DNA of 5,676 bases. It comes from Acidobacteriaceae bacterium (GTDB taxonomy: Bacteria; Acidobacteriota; Terriglobia; Terriglobales; SbA1). Under the pieces are notes generated by a model. The model did not search any database. It worked only from the letters and a program-made list of their open reading frames with translations, and was not told where the DNA came from. The translations under genes and the position numbers were made by a program. Positions 1 through 5,676 of this stretch are shown in pieces. The DNA lies in assembly GCA_003156615.1 (NCBI GenBank), contig PMHI01000480.1:1-5676 (forward strand), written 5' to 3'. Within the stretch, counting starts at the first letter, position 1. Each line of letters opens with the position of its first letter.

Positions 1-120
1 GCCTACAAGCCTCCGCGGGAATCAATCCCCCGTCTTCATCTTGTGCCGAATGGCGCCATGATCAATGCTTTCTCGCTTCCGGGGGGCCCCGTCTATGTCG
101 GGGAGGGATGGACTTATTGA
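1..120 (+). pseudogene. N-terminal part of the M48 peptidase, out of frame with the rest (partial, 5' end outside the window)
   Basis: Read from base 1 in frame 1, this stretch is open until a TGA at 118-120. It encodes a segment ending NAFSLPGGPVYVGEG. That matches the strand just before the active-site helix of M48 peptidases, where the family typically has NAFxLPGG followed by a short VxxGLL turn and then the HExxH helix. The HExxH helix is present but in the next frame (ATG at 108), so the two pieces look like one gene split by an indel in or near the G-rich run at 100-107. After VYVGEG this frame gives only WTY and stops. Restoring the frame needs one extra base, or four to give the usual GL(L/M) turn. 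Possible causes are a true disabling mutation, a sequencing or assembly error in the G run, or much less likely -1 frameshifting. The family match comes from motifs, not a search. Confidence 0.7.
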
Positions 121-608
121 CCAGTGAGGACCAATTGGCAGCCGTCCTCGGCCACGAGGTGGAACACATCGACCACTACCATTGCGTCGAACGTGTCCAA
201 ATCGAGGCGCGGCTGCGCAAACTGAGACTCGATATTATTGGGGCACTCGTGCAAATTCCGCTCACGGTATGGGAAGCAGGCTATAACAAGGACGAGGAAC
301 TGGAGGCAGATCGAGAAGGCATGCGGCTGGCGGTACTGGGAGGCTACTCTCCGTATGGCGCAGTCAGCTTGTTCGAGAGATTTGCCAAGCTACACACCGA
401 ATACATCATTCACGCACAGAGCCCGGAAGAAGAGCTTTCGGAACTGGCGATTCAGAGCCTGGAAGGATACCTCCGTTCGCATCCTCAGCCGTCCGAGCGC
501 CTTGCCCAAGCCAATCGCTTGATCGCACAAGAGGGCTGGCAGGATCGAAAGACTGAAAAGCCATTTCGCGTCGAATATGAAACCCGAAGTGGGAAGTATG
601 TTAAGTGA
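108..608 (+). CDS. M48 family zinc metallopeptidase, catalytic and C-terminal part
   Basis: This encodes the catalytic core of an M48 (Ste24/HtpX/BepA-like) zinc endopeptidase. The active-site motif HEVEH is at 153-167: two zinc-binding histidines and the catalytic glutamate, in the family context LAAVLGHE. The third zinc ligand is the glutamate at 303-305 in ELEADREG, followed by the usual RLAVLGGYSP stretch. The end, SHPQPSERLAQANRLI, is the HP-x-(P)SER motif typical of soluble or periplasmic M48 proteins. I see no transmembrane helix here, so it is probably not HtpX-like. A periplasmic quality-control role like BepA or LoiP is an inference. The ATG at 108 is only where this frame opens: the preceding conserved strand lies upstream in another frame, and no Shine-Dalgarno sequence decides this start (the GGAGGG lies immediately against it). 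The intact protein would start outside the window. All metal ligands are kept, so the enzyme would be active if the frame break is an artefact. Confidence 0.85.
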   Translation: MDLLTSEDQLAAVLGHEVEHIDHYHCVERVQIEARLRKLRLDIIGALVQIPLTVWEAGYNKDEELEADREGMRLAVLGGYSPYGAVSLFERFAKLHTEYIIHAQSPEEELSELAIQSLEGYLRSHPQPSERLAQANRLIAQEGWQDRKTEKPFRVEYETRSGKYVK

Positions 609-823
609 ATGAGCAGGTCAGACTGATTCAACCTTACGTTTTCGCGGGTGGCGATTGAGATCTTTGAAGGCGATGCGGATCGACGCTTTTGCAGCATGCG
701 CAAGATGCAGTAACCGCGGGAATGGGGCACACCGGCTCAATGGGTGCAGCAGGTCCAAACAAAGTCGTCCGACCTCAGACGCCCCGTGACTGTCTCCACA
801 AACTCCGATGTCCGGCTCGTGTC

Positions 824-2182
824 CTATTGCGGTACACCGATCTCGTTCGGTTCCTGTTCGCGCAGCTTCTGTCTCAGCGCTACCTGCTCGTCGCTTAGAC
901 GCGCGTCATAAATGGAACGGTGATCAATCGAGCGGGCGATCAGTGTCGAGATACCGGCGATCAGGATCAGTGGCAAAATGAATGACCGGTCCCTGCCGGT
1001 AAGCTCCATGACCAGGACAATGGCCGAGATCGGACCCTGTGTGGTAGCGGACAGAACAGCGCCCGCACCGAGCAGCGCGAAAAAACCGGCAGGCACGCCT
1101 GGCCAGAGCGTGCTCCAAACATGCCCCAGCGCAGCGCCGAGCAGAGCGCCGAATGTGAGAGAGGGCGTAAACAGGCCGCCCGGCACGCCGCTGCGCATGC
1201 ACATGATAGTGGCGAGCGGCTTCAGGAGCAGCAGGGCTAGCAGCAGCCGCGCTCCAACCTGGTCACTAAAAAGCAACTGCGAAAGGTCCTTACCGTTGCC
1301 GAGTATTTCTGGAAAGCGCACGGAGACAATTCCCAGGAGGCCGAGGACCACCGCAGGCGCTATGAAACGCTGCCATCCGCGCGGCTTGTTCTTGTCGGCC
1401 CAGCGGATGAGCCGAACATAAAGGATGGAGCCGAACGCGAAGATAGGAGCTGCCAGAATCACCCACGTGATCACAGAAGCCGAAAGCGGAAATGACGGAA
1501 TGATGTAGGTGGGCGCGTTGGGCAGCGCTACCCAGGAAACCCCGGTTGCGATCATCGAGGCAAACAGCGCCGGCAGCACAAAGCGCAAGGCCAGCTTCCC
1601 GCGCATCACTTCCAGGGCGAAAAGCGCGCCGCCCAACGGGACGCCATAAGCCGCTCCCATGCCCGCTCCGGCGCCACAAGCTACCAGCAACCGTCGCTGC
1701 TCGTCGGAGAGGTCTTCGGCATCAGCGAAGAAATTAGCGAACACAGCGCCGGCCTGCTTGGGGGCACCCTCGCGCCCCATGGATGCGCCCATGCCAACGG
1801 CAAAGATGGACAACACCGCGCTGCCCAGAGTTCGCAGGGCCGGCATGCGTCCTGCGTAGAACCAGATTGCCGCAGTTGTATCGATGCCGTTGCCGCTTGA
1901 AAGTTCTTTCAGAATAACCTGCCCAACGCCGGTCAAAATGCCTGCCGCGAGCAGGACGACGAGGTGTCTTGACCCGCTGGCCTGACGGGCAGCGGCAAGC
2001 ATGTTGGTGCCGGATCCTCGCCAAGCCACGTGCTGAACGACTTCAAGCAATCGAGTCAGAGCTGCCGCTGCCAAACCTGTACTGGTGCCGATCAAGCAAA
2101 CAGCCAGCCAAAATCGCAGTGCGCCCGGATGCGCCAGCGTGGGGGGGATGGCTCCGCCGTTCTTCGCAACGGATCTCGGCAT
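824..2182 (-). CDS. ClC-family chloride channel or H+/Cl- antiporter, CBS-less
   Basis: A 452-residue integral membrane protein of the voltage-gated chloride channel (ClC) family, about as long as E. coli ClcA (473) and without C-terminal CBS domains. It is hydrophobic nearly throughout. Family signatures in order: the first filter loop at 95-101 reads SSGNGID instead of GSGIP; GREGAP at 136-141 carries the gating glutamate E138 with proline replaced by alanine; VPLGGALFALEVM at 181-193 corresponds to the helix ending IIEEM in ClcA; GGLFTP at 335-340 is the second filter loop (ClcA GGIFAP); Y425 in SIYDARL fits the chloride-coordinating tyrosine Y445. By this alignment the internal proton glutamate E203 of ClcA is V192, as in animal ClC channels, so passive conduction is possible but unproven. 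An in-frame stop (plus-strand CTA at 2195-2197) lies four codons before the ATG, fixing 2182 as the earliest start. A weak AGGG precedes it. It converges with the M48 gene and diverges from the GH3 gene. No operon partner is visible. Confidence 0.93.
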   Translation of the reverse strand: MPRSVAKNGGAIPPTLAHPGALRFWLAVCLIGTSTGLAAAALTRLLEVVQHVAWRGSGTNMLAAARQASGSRHLVVLLAAGILTGVGQVILKELSSGNGIDTTAAIWFYAGRMPALRTLGSAVLSIFAVGMGASMGREGAPKQAGAVFANFFADAEDLSDEQRRLLVACGAGAGMGAAYGVPLGGALFALEVMRGKLALRFVLPALFASMIATGVSWVALPNAPTYIIPSFPLSASVITWVILAAPIFAFGSILYVRLIRWADKNKPRGWQRFIAPAVVLGLLGIVSVRFPEILGNGKDLSQLLFSDQVGARLLLALLLLKPLATIMCMRSGVPGGLFTPSLTFGALLGAALGHVWSTLWPGVPAGFFALLGAGAVLSATTQGPISAIVLVMELTGRDRSFILPLILIAGISTLIARSIDHRSIYDARLSDEQVALRQKLREQEPNEIGVPQ

Positions 2183-2380
2183 GCAGACCCTATGCTAATG
2201 CATCTCGTTTTGCTGTTGCTTCCGTGCGAGCTGCCAGACCATCTCAGTTGTCTCAAAACCGCGACCCTTGCGATGGGGAAGGGAATTAACTACGCAGCAC
2301 GAGCTCGCTTTGCGGCACACGCCTTTGGAACGGGACGAAATCGAGCGTTAGGGTGCGGGCCACCCCCTGAACTCTTCCTT
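2183..2380. other. Divergent intergenic region, ClC-proximal part
   Basis: This is the first part of the 468-base gap between the ClC start and the GH3 start, and it should hold the ClC promoter. I could not pick out a convincing -35/-10 pair on the minus strand. The plus frame that leads into the CPBP-like stretch is open here, but its translation is low-complexity and does not look like protein until about 2381. An AHA at about 2317-2325 in that frame recalls the histidine motif of CPBP proteases, but the surroundings do not support it. Confidence 0.4.
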
Positions 2381-2530
2381 CCACGACCCACATGGATCAC
2401 CGGAGGATCGGTCGGCCCGGAGGGGAGTGCTTTTTTTATTGGCGTGCTGATTCTGAGCGCAGTCGGTATCCACGTCCTGTTTCCCGCCAAACCACGGCCT
2501 GTTGGAATCCAATCGTCAAGTGCACAATGA
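2381..2530 (+). pseudogene. Possible remnant of a CPBP (CAAX-type) intramembrane protease C-terminus
   Basis: In the plus frame ending with TGA at 2528-2530, this stretch encodes PRPTWITGGSVGPEGS followed by a hydrophobic segment (AFFIGVLILSAVGIHVLF) and a short polar tail. CPBP family (Abi/CAAX) intramembrane proteases often end this way: a (N/H)PxxTGGxFGPEGS loop, one last transmembrane helix and a basic tail. The catalytic part (the EExxxR motif and the later histidine motifs) is not visible upstream in any frame, and no start codon with a ribosome binding site leads into it. It therefore looks like the tail of a decayed or deleted gene left between ClC and GH3. The resemblance is from memory of the family and rests on about 50 codons, so chance is possible. 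Confidence 0.35.
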
Positions 2531-2552
2531 GCTGGCATAGCAGAAGCGGTCG

Positions 2553-2575
2553 AGCGCTGACAAAGTCAAGGCGCT
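2553..2575. promoter_or_regulatory. Imperfect inverted repeat upstream of the GH3 gene
   Basis: AGCGCTGAC, a loop of AAA, then GTCA and GGCGCT form an imperfect hairpin or dyad. The inner TGAC-AAA-GTCA is perfect and the outer AGCGC/GCGCT arms pair across a two-base bulge. It lies about 75 bases before the GH3 ATG. No T-run follows, so it is not a normal intrinsic terminator. It could be an operator for the GH3 gene or a chance dyad. No clear promoter could be placed relative to it. Confidence 0.25.
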
Positions 2576-2637
2576 ATCGATTCGTTGATGGGACGACATT
2601 CGCATTATGCCCAGTCTTTTGTCGTACTATGTTCTTC

Positions 2638-2641
2638 GGAG
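2638..2641 (+). promoter_or_regulatory. Ribosome binding site deciding the GH3 start
   Basis: GGAG lies nine bases before the ATG at 2651. The frame is open further upstream (TTG at 2585, ATG at 2588), but those starts would place 22 polar residues before the signal peptide. This site therefore supports 2651 as the start. Confidence 0.6.
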
Positions 2642-2650
2642 AACATAACG

Positions 2651-5233
2651 ATGCGACTCAATGCGACCTTTGTTTTCTGCTGTAGCATTCTCGGTTGCTC
2701 GCTGCTGATGACCCGCGTCCAGGCCTCCGGCCAGTTCGTCGGCAAGGACTCCGCAGCTGTGGACAAACGTGTAAATCAACTCATCGGCGAAATGACCCTC
2801 GATGAGAAGATTGATCTCATCAGCGGGGACACACCCTTCCGCACTCACCCGGTTCCGCGCCTCAATATTCCTTTCTTCCAGATGGCGGACGGTCCGGTGG
2901 GAGCTCACATTCCAGCGCCAACAATCGCCTACGCTGGTGGCATTGGGCTGGCGGCCTCGTGGGATAGACCGCTCGCGGTTCGCATCGGCAAAGAACTGGG
3001 GCGAGACTGCCGGTCCCGCGGAGCCGTCTTCCTCCTTGGCCCCGGTGTCAACATCTACCGCGCACCGATGAACGGACGCAACTTTGAATACTTCGGCGAA
3101 GACCCGTTTCTCGCCAGCCAGATTGCCGTCGGTTATATCCAGGGCTTGCAGAAGGAGGGTGTCTCCGCCACCATCAAGCACTATCTTGGTAATAATTCCG
3201 AATACATGCGACATGATTCGGACTCCGTCATCGACGAACGAACGTTGCGTGAAATCTACATGCCTGTGTTTGAAGCAGCTGTTAAAGTCGGCAAAGTCGG
3301 AGCCATCATGGATTCCTACAATCTCACCAATGGCGAACACATGACACAGAATCGCCGCCTCAACGTTGAAGTGGCTAAAGAGCAGTGGCACTTTCCAGGT
3401 ATCATCATGTCGGATTGGGTCGCAACCTACGACACTGCCGCGGACGTGAAGGGCGGCCTCGATCTGGAAATGCCTTTCGGCGTCTACTACAACCGGGAAA
3501 CTATTCTTCCGCTGCTCAAGGCGGGAACGATCACGCAGGCTGATCTCGATGACAAGGTGCGCCGGATCCTCCGTGTGGCTGTCGACTTTGGCTGGCTCGA
3601 TCATCCGGCTCTCGATACCAGCATCCCGCGCTACAACCTGCAAGGTCGAGCTGCCTCATTGCAGGCCGCGCTTGAGGGCACGGTGCTTTTGCAAAACGAC
3701 AACCACGCTCTACCGCTCGACAGAACAACACTCAAGACGATCGCGGTGATCGGACCCACCGCAAACCAGACCGTCACCACAGGCGGTGGCAGCGGCGAGG
3801 TCGTAAGCTTCGCAAACACGAATCTCCTCGTCGGTGTCAGCAACTACCTGGGCGACGGGGCCAAAGTCCTCTACGCGCGCGGGGTTCGTAGCACCAATCA
3901 AATGGCGCGCCTCACGCAATTCACTACCGATGCCCAAGGCGCGCTCAGCGGAGTAACACACACCACATTTGCCAAGGCCAATCTGGAAGGCGGAGAAACC
4001 GGTACGACGATCGAGAGAGCAATGATAATCCCGGGCTCGACGCGACGCGAACCCGAAGAACAGGAACTCAACGCTCTTACATCCCATAAGAACTCCAGCC
4101 CCTATCTGCGGACGACGACGAGTGGCAGGTGGACCGGTTACTACACGGTGGAAGGCGCGGGCAAGTTCGAAGTATTTGTTCAGACCGATGGACGGTACCG
4201 GCTGCTCATCGACGATGCCGTCGTCTTCGACAGTTCTGTCGTGCCGAAGGCTATCCTCAATCAAACGACCATTGAGCTTTCCGCCGGTCCGCACAAGGTC
4301 GTGTTGGAACAGTTGGCCACACAGTTCGCCTCGGCTTCCGGAATGCGGGTGGGCATCGTGCCGCTCAGCACCATCGTCGAAAACGACGCTCTGGAAATAG
4401 CGTCTCAAGCCGACGCCGTCGTGCTGGCTGTAGGTTTCAACTCAGCCTCTGAGTCCGAGGGCGGGGACCGAAGCTTTGAGCTTCCCGTTGGGCAACAACA
4501 ATTAATCGATCAGGTCGCCGCGCTGGGAAAGAAGACGATAGTCGTGATTACATCAGGTGGCAGCGTCGATGTCTCGCCTTGGAAAGACAAAGTTCAGGGT
4601 ATTGTGGCGTCCTGGTATGCGGGCGAAGAAGGCGGCAACGCTGTCGCCCGTCTGCTCTTCGGAGAGAGCAATCCTTCTGGCCATCTGCCCATCAGCTGGG
4701 AAAAAAAGATAACTGACAATCCCAGCTTCGATAGCTACTATCCCGACCCGGGCACTAATAAGATCGTCTATCGTGACGGCGTCTTCGTGGGCTATCGCGG
4801 CTACGAACACGCTCGTGTCGAGCCACTTTTTCCCTTCGGCTTCGGACTTTCTTACACTACCTTCTCATTCACGAACCTGAAGAGCATCTCAACGGGCGAC
4901 GGGCGCTTTTCCGTCACTTTCGATGTTGCGAATACAGGCGATCGTGCCGGAGCTACCGTCGCTCAGCTTTATGTCGCCGAATCAAGCCCGACGGTACCGC
5001 GCCCGGTTAAGGAATTGAAACAGTTCGAACGGGTCACGCTGCAGCCCGGAGAGACCACGCATGTCAGCGTCGAGCTTGGTCCGCGTAGTTTCAGTTTTTA
5101 TGATGTCAACGCAGCAGCGTGGCGCGCGAATGCCGGCAGCTACAACTTGATGCTGGGCGAGTCGTCAGCAAACATTCAGCAGAAGATTACGATCCAACTA
5201 CCGAAGCTGATCAACACGCCCGCAAGCGACTAG
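2651..5233 (+). CDS. Secreted GH3 beta-glycosidase (beta-glucosidase type) with PA14 insertion
   Basis: An 860-residue glycoside hydrolase family 3 enzyme that removes sugars from the non-reducing end of beta-linked oligosaccharides or glycosides by a retaining mechanism. Residues 1-25 look like a Sec signal peptide with likely cleavage after VQA, so the enzyme is periplasmic or outer-surface. A lipoprotein cysteine at C16 (ILGC) is a weaker alternative. The barrel domain (about 35-330) has MADGPVG with substrate-binding D80, R137, GRNFEYFGEDP from G142, KHYLGNN with K176/H177, and SDWVATYD with nucleophile D255. The second domain starts near 345 (TVLLQNDNHALPLD) and is interrupted at about 436-575 by a PA14-like beta domain (GRWTGYY, then TDGRYRLLIDD). 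It resumes with ESEGGDR, where E603 is the expected acid/base. FGFGLSYTTF and a fibronectin III-like domain (about 738-825) close the protein. Domain order resembles GH3 enzymes such as Kluyveromyces BglI, where PA14 shapes the substrate site. Glucosidase versus xylosidase or another specificity cannot be read from the sequence. Confidence 0.95.
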   Translation: MRLNATFVFCCSILGCSLLMTRVQASGQFVGKDSAAVDKRVNQLIGEMTLDEKIDLISGDTPFRTHPVPRLNIPFFQMADGPVGAHIPAPTIAYAGGIGLAASWDRPLAVRIGKELGRDCRSRGAVFLLGPGVNIYRAPMNGRNFEYFGEDPFLASQIAVGYIQGLQKEGVSATIKHYLGNNSEYMRHDSDSVIDERTLREIYMPVFEAAVKVGKVGAIMDSYNLTNGEHMTQNRRLNVEVAKEQWHFPGIIMSDWVATYDTAADVKGGLDLEMPFGVYYNRETILPLLKAGTITQADLDDKVRRILRVAVDFGWLDHPALDTSIPRYNLQGRAASLQAALEGTVLLQNDNHALPLDRTTLKTIAVIGPTANQTVTTGGGSGEVVSFANTNLLVGVSNYLGDGAKVLYARGVRSTNQMARLTQFTTDAQGALSGVTHTTFAKANLEGGETGTTIERAMIIPGSTRREPEEQELNALTSHKNSSPYLRTTTSGRWTGYYTVEGAGKFEVFVQTDGRYRLLIDDAVVFDSSVVPKAILNQTTIELSAGPHKVVLEQLATQFASASGMRVGIVPLSTIVENDALEIASQADAVVLAVGFNSASESEGGDRSFELPVGQQQLIDQVAALGKKTIVVITSGGSVDVSPWKDKVQGIVASWYAGEEGGNAVARLLFGESNPSGHLPISWEKKITDNPSFDSYYPDPGTNKIVYRDGVFVGYRGYEHARVEPLFPFGFGLSYTTFSFTNLKSISTGDGRFSVTFDVANTGDRAGATVAQLYVAESSPTVPRPVKELKQFERVTLQPGETTHVSVELGPRSFSFYDVNAAAWRANAGSYNLMLGESSANIQQKITIQLPKLINTPASD

Positions 5234-5368
5234 ATCGAATTGTGCAAGACTTGTCCCTCTGCCCGTCGTTCCTTCGTGTCTCGCTAAGCCGAAGCAGGCG
5301 GTGACTAAAGCGTTCCTTTGTGAACAGATTCTTCAGCCCCCTCTGGTTAGACTCGTTTAATCGGCAGG

Positions 5369-5379
5369 CCTTCAAAAGG
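5369..5379. repeat. Short palindrome, first of a related pair
   Basis: CCTT-CAA-AAGG is a perfect dyad with four-base arms. A closely related palindrome lies about 36 bases downstream (centre to centre). Two similar dyads before a gene can form a tandem operator, but sites this short also arise by chance. Confidence 0.25.
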
Positions 5380-5401
5380 GGAACCTTCGCTGATTCGCAG
5401 A

Positions 5402-5417
5402 GGCCCTTTAAAGGTCC
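5402..5417. repeat. 16-base near-perfect palindrome, second of the pair
   Basis: GGCCCTTTAAAGGTCC is symmetrical except for one pair of positions around a perfect CCTTTAAAGG core. Its centre is about 53 bases before the TTG start of the AsmA-like gene, a plausible place for a promoter or repressor site. It shares CCTT...AAGG with the dyad at 5369-5379. Confidence 0.3.
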
Positions 5418-5434
5418 CAATTGAACGATTTCTA

Positions 5435-5453
5435 TCAATTTTCGATGAATTGA
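5435..5453. promoter_or_regulatory. Inverted repeat in the leader next to the AsmA-like ribosome binding site
   Basis: TCAATT, a seven-base loop TTCGATG, then AATTGA form a perfect six-base dyad ending where the Shine-Dalgarno AGAGGAAG begins. In RNA it would be a weak AT-rich hairpin whose downstream arm touches the ribosome binding site. A regulatory role is speculative. Confidence 0.2.
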
Positions 5454-5462
5454 GAGGAAGTC

Positions 5463-5676
5463 TTGAAGAAAAAGCCCAAGGTATCCCGCTCGATCAAGAT
5501 TGGCACGATGTTGGGACTGGCTGTGATCGGCGGCGCAGCAGTGTTGCTGCTAAGCCGCTGGCCGTTCACGCGTGACGTCGTCCTCAGGGCGCTGCAGAAA
5601 AAGTTCTCCAGCACGGTCGAGGTGAAAGCGTTTCACGGGACATATTTCCCGCCCGGGTGCATTGCCGAAGGAGTGA
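5463..5676 (+). CDS. AsmA-like membrane-anchored protein, N-terminal fragment (3' end outside the window)
   Basis: An open frame runs from a TTG at 5463 to the right edge (71 codons). The TTG is supported by AGAGGAAG at 5453-5460 and by an in-frame TGA at 5451-5453 that rules out any earlier start. The next ATG (5508) has no ribosome binding site and would lose the basic N-terminus. The product begins MKKKPKVSRSIKIG, followed by one hydrophobic segment at about residues 16-30 (an inner-membrane anchor, N-in). It then runs WPFTRDVVLRALQKKFSSTVEVKAFHGTYFPPGCIAEGV. This anchor followed by a 'long helix plus beta strand, F..TYFPPG' pattern is typical of AsmA/TamB-like bridge-type proteins, which span the periplasm and are linked to lipid transport or outer-membrane assembly. 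The FPPGC(V/I)AEGV stretch is one I associate with Acidobacteriota AsmA-family proteins. Family assignment rests on this N-terminus only. Confidence 0.7.
   Translation, partial: MKKKPKVSRSIKIGTMLGLAVIGGAAVLLLSRWPFTRDVVLRALQKKFSSTVEVKAFHGTYFPPGCIAEGV

Larger units (their letters stand above)
5234..5462. other. Intergenic region between GH3 and the AsmA-like gene
   Basis: This stretch becomes AT-rich towards its right end and is likely to hold the promoter of the AsmA-like gene. I found no strong hairpin with a T-run, so no GH3 terminator can be named. CCTCTG at 5340-5345 and CAGAGG at 5398-5403 are complementary but 52 bases apart. No tRNA or small protein gene is evident. Confidence 0.5.

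Noticed and set aside
609..823. Convergent spacer between M48 and ClC, checked for a bidirectional terminator or small gene
   Set aside because: No strong hairpin with a T-run on either strand, and no frame with recognisable protein.
978..1421. Plus-strand open frame opposite the ClC gene
   Set aside because: It is Arg/Ser/Pro-rich shadow translation of a GC-rich membrane protein gene. No motif is present.
2405..2440. G/C-rich stretch followed by seven Ts, looking like an intrinsic terminator
   Set aside because: The bases before the T-run do not form a stable stem (only CCC/GGG around GGA). The Ts are also explained by Phe codons of the CPBP-like helix.
2627..3643. Long minus-strand open frame (338 codons) opposite the GH3 gene
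   Set aside because: It lies antisense to the conserved GH3 barrel, has no recognisable motif or ribosome binding site, and is explained by the codon bias of the plus-strand gene.
3710..4408. Minus-strand open frame (232 codons) opposite the GH3 PA14 region
   Set aside because: It is antisense to a well-supported gene and its translation has no family features.
5211..5438. Minus-strand 75-codon open frame after GH3
   Set aside because: It overlaps the GH3 end and the palindromic leader. The product is basic and featureless, and no ribosome binding site was seen.
1..5676. Search for a novel multi-gene system (defence, toxin-antitoxin, mobile element, biosynthetic cluster)
   Set aside because: The genes belong to common families, are mostly not co-oriented, and share no visible pathway. 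Nothing supports a new system in this window.

Overview
The window is moderately GC-rich, ordinary bacterial chromosome. It carries four recognisable protein genes, two of them cut by the window edges. I see no tRNA, rRNA, CRISPR array, insertion sequence or phage gene. The gene content (M48 peptidase, short ClC protein, large secreted GH3 glycosidase with a PA14 insert, AsmA-like membrane-anchored protein) suggests a Gram-negative soil or environmental heterotroph. An Acidobacteriota member (Terriglobia-like) is my best guess. It rests on the style of the M48 and AsmA-like proteins as I remember them, not on a search.

Layout, left to right. (1) Bases 1-608, plus strand: an M48 zinc metallopeptidase entering from the left edge. 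Its N-terminal part (1 to about 105) and its HExxH-bearing C-terminal part (108-608) are in different frames, so the gene is frameshifted or the assembly has an indel there. (2) 609-823: a short convergent spacer with nothing I can name. (3) 824-2182, minus strand: a ClC-family chloride channel or transporter with no CBS domains and an unusual selectivity filter. (4) 2183-2650: a 468-base divergent spacer. It contains a plus-strand stretch (about 2381-2530) that reads like the last transmembrane helix of a CPBP/CAAX-type intramembrane protease without the rest of the gene, and an imperfect inverted repeat 75 bases before the glycosidase start. (5) 2651-5233, plus strand: an exported GH3 beta-glycosidase of 860 residues with a PA14 insertion and a fibronectin-like C-terminal domain. 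(6) 5234-5462: a 229-base spacer with two related short palindromes and a 6-base-arm inverted repeat. (7) 5463 to the right edge, plus strand: the N-terminus of an AsmA-like protein with a TTG start, missed by an ORF search that needs a stop codon.

The genes do not form an obvious pathway. M48 and ClC converge, ClC and GH3 diverge, and GH3 and the AsmA-like gene are co-directional but separated enough to have their own promoters. I find no convincing evidence of a novel multi-gene system. The points most worth checking are the M48 frame break, the ClC filter residues and the CPBP-like relic.
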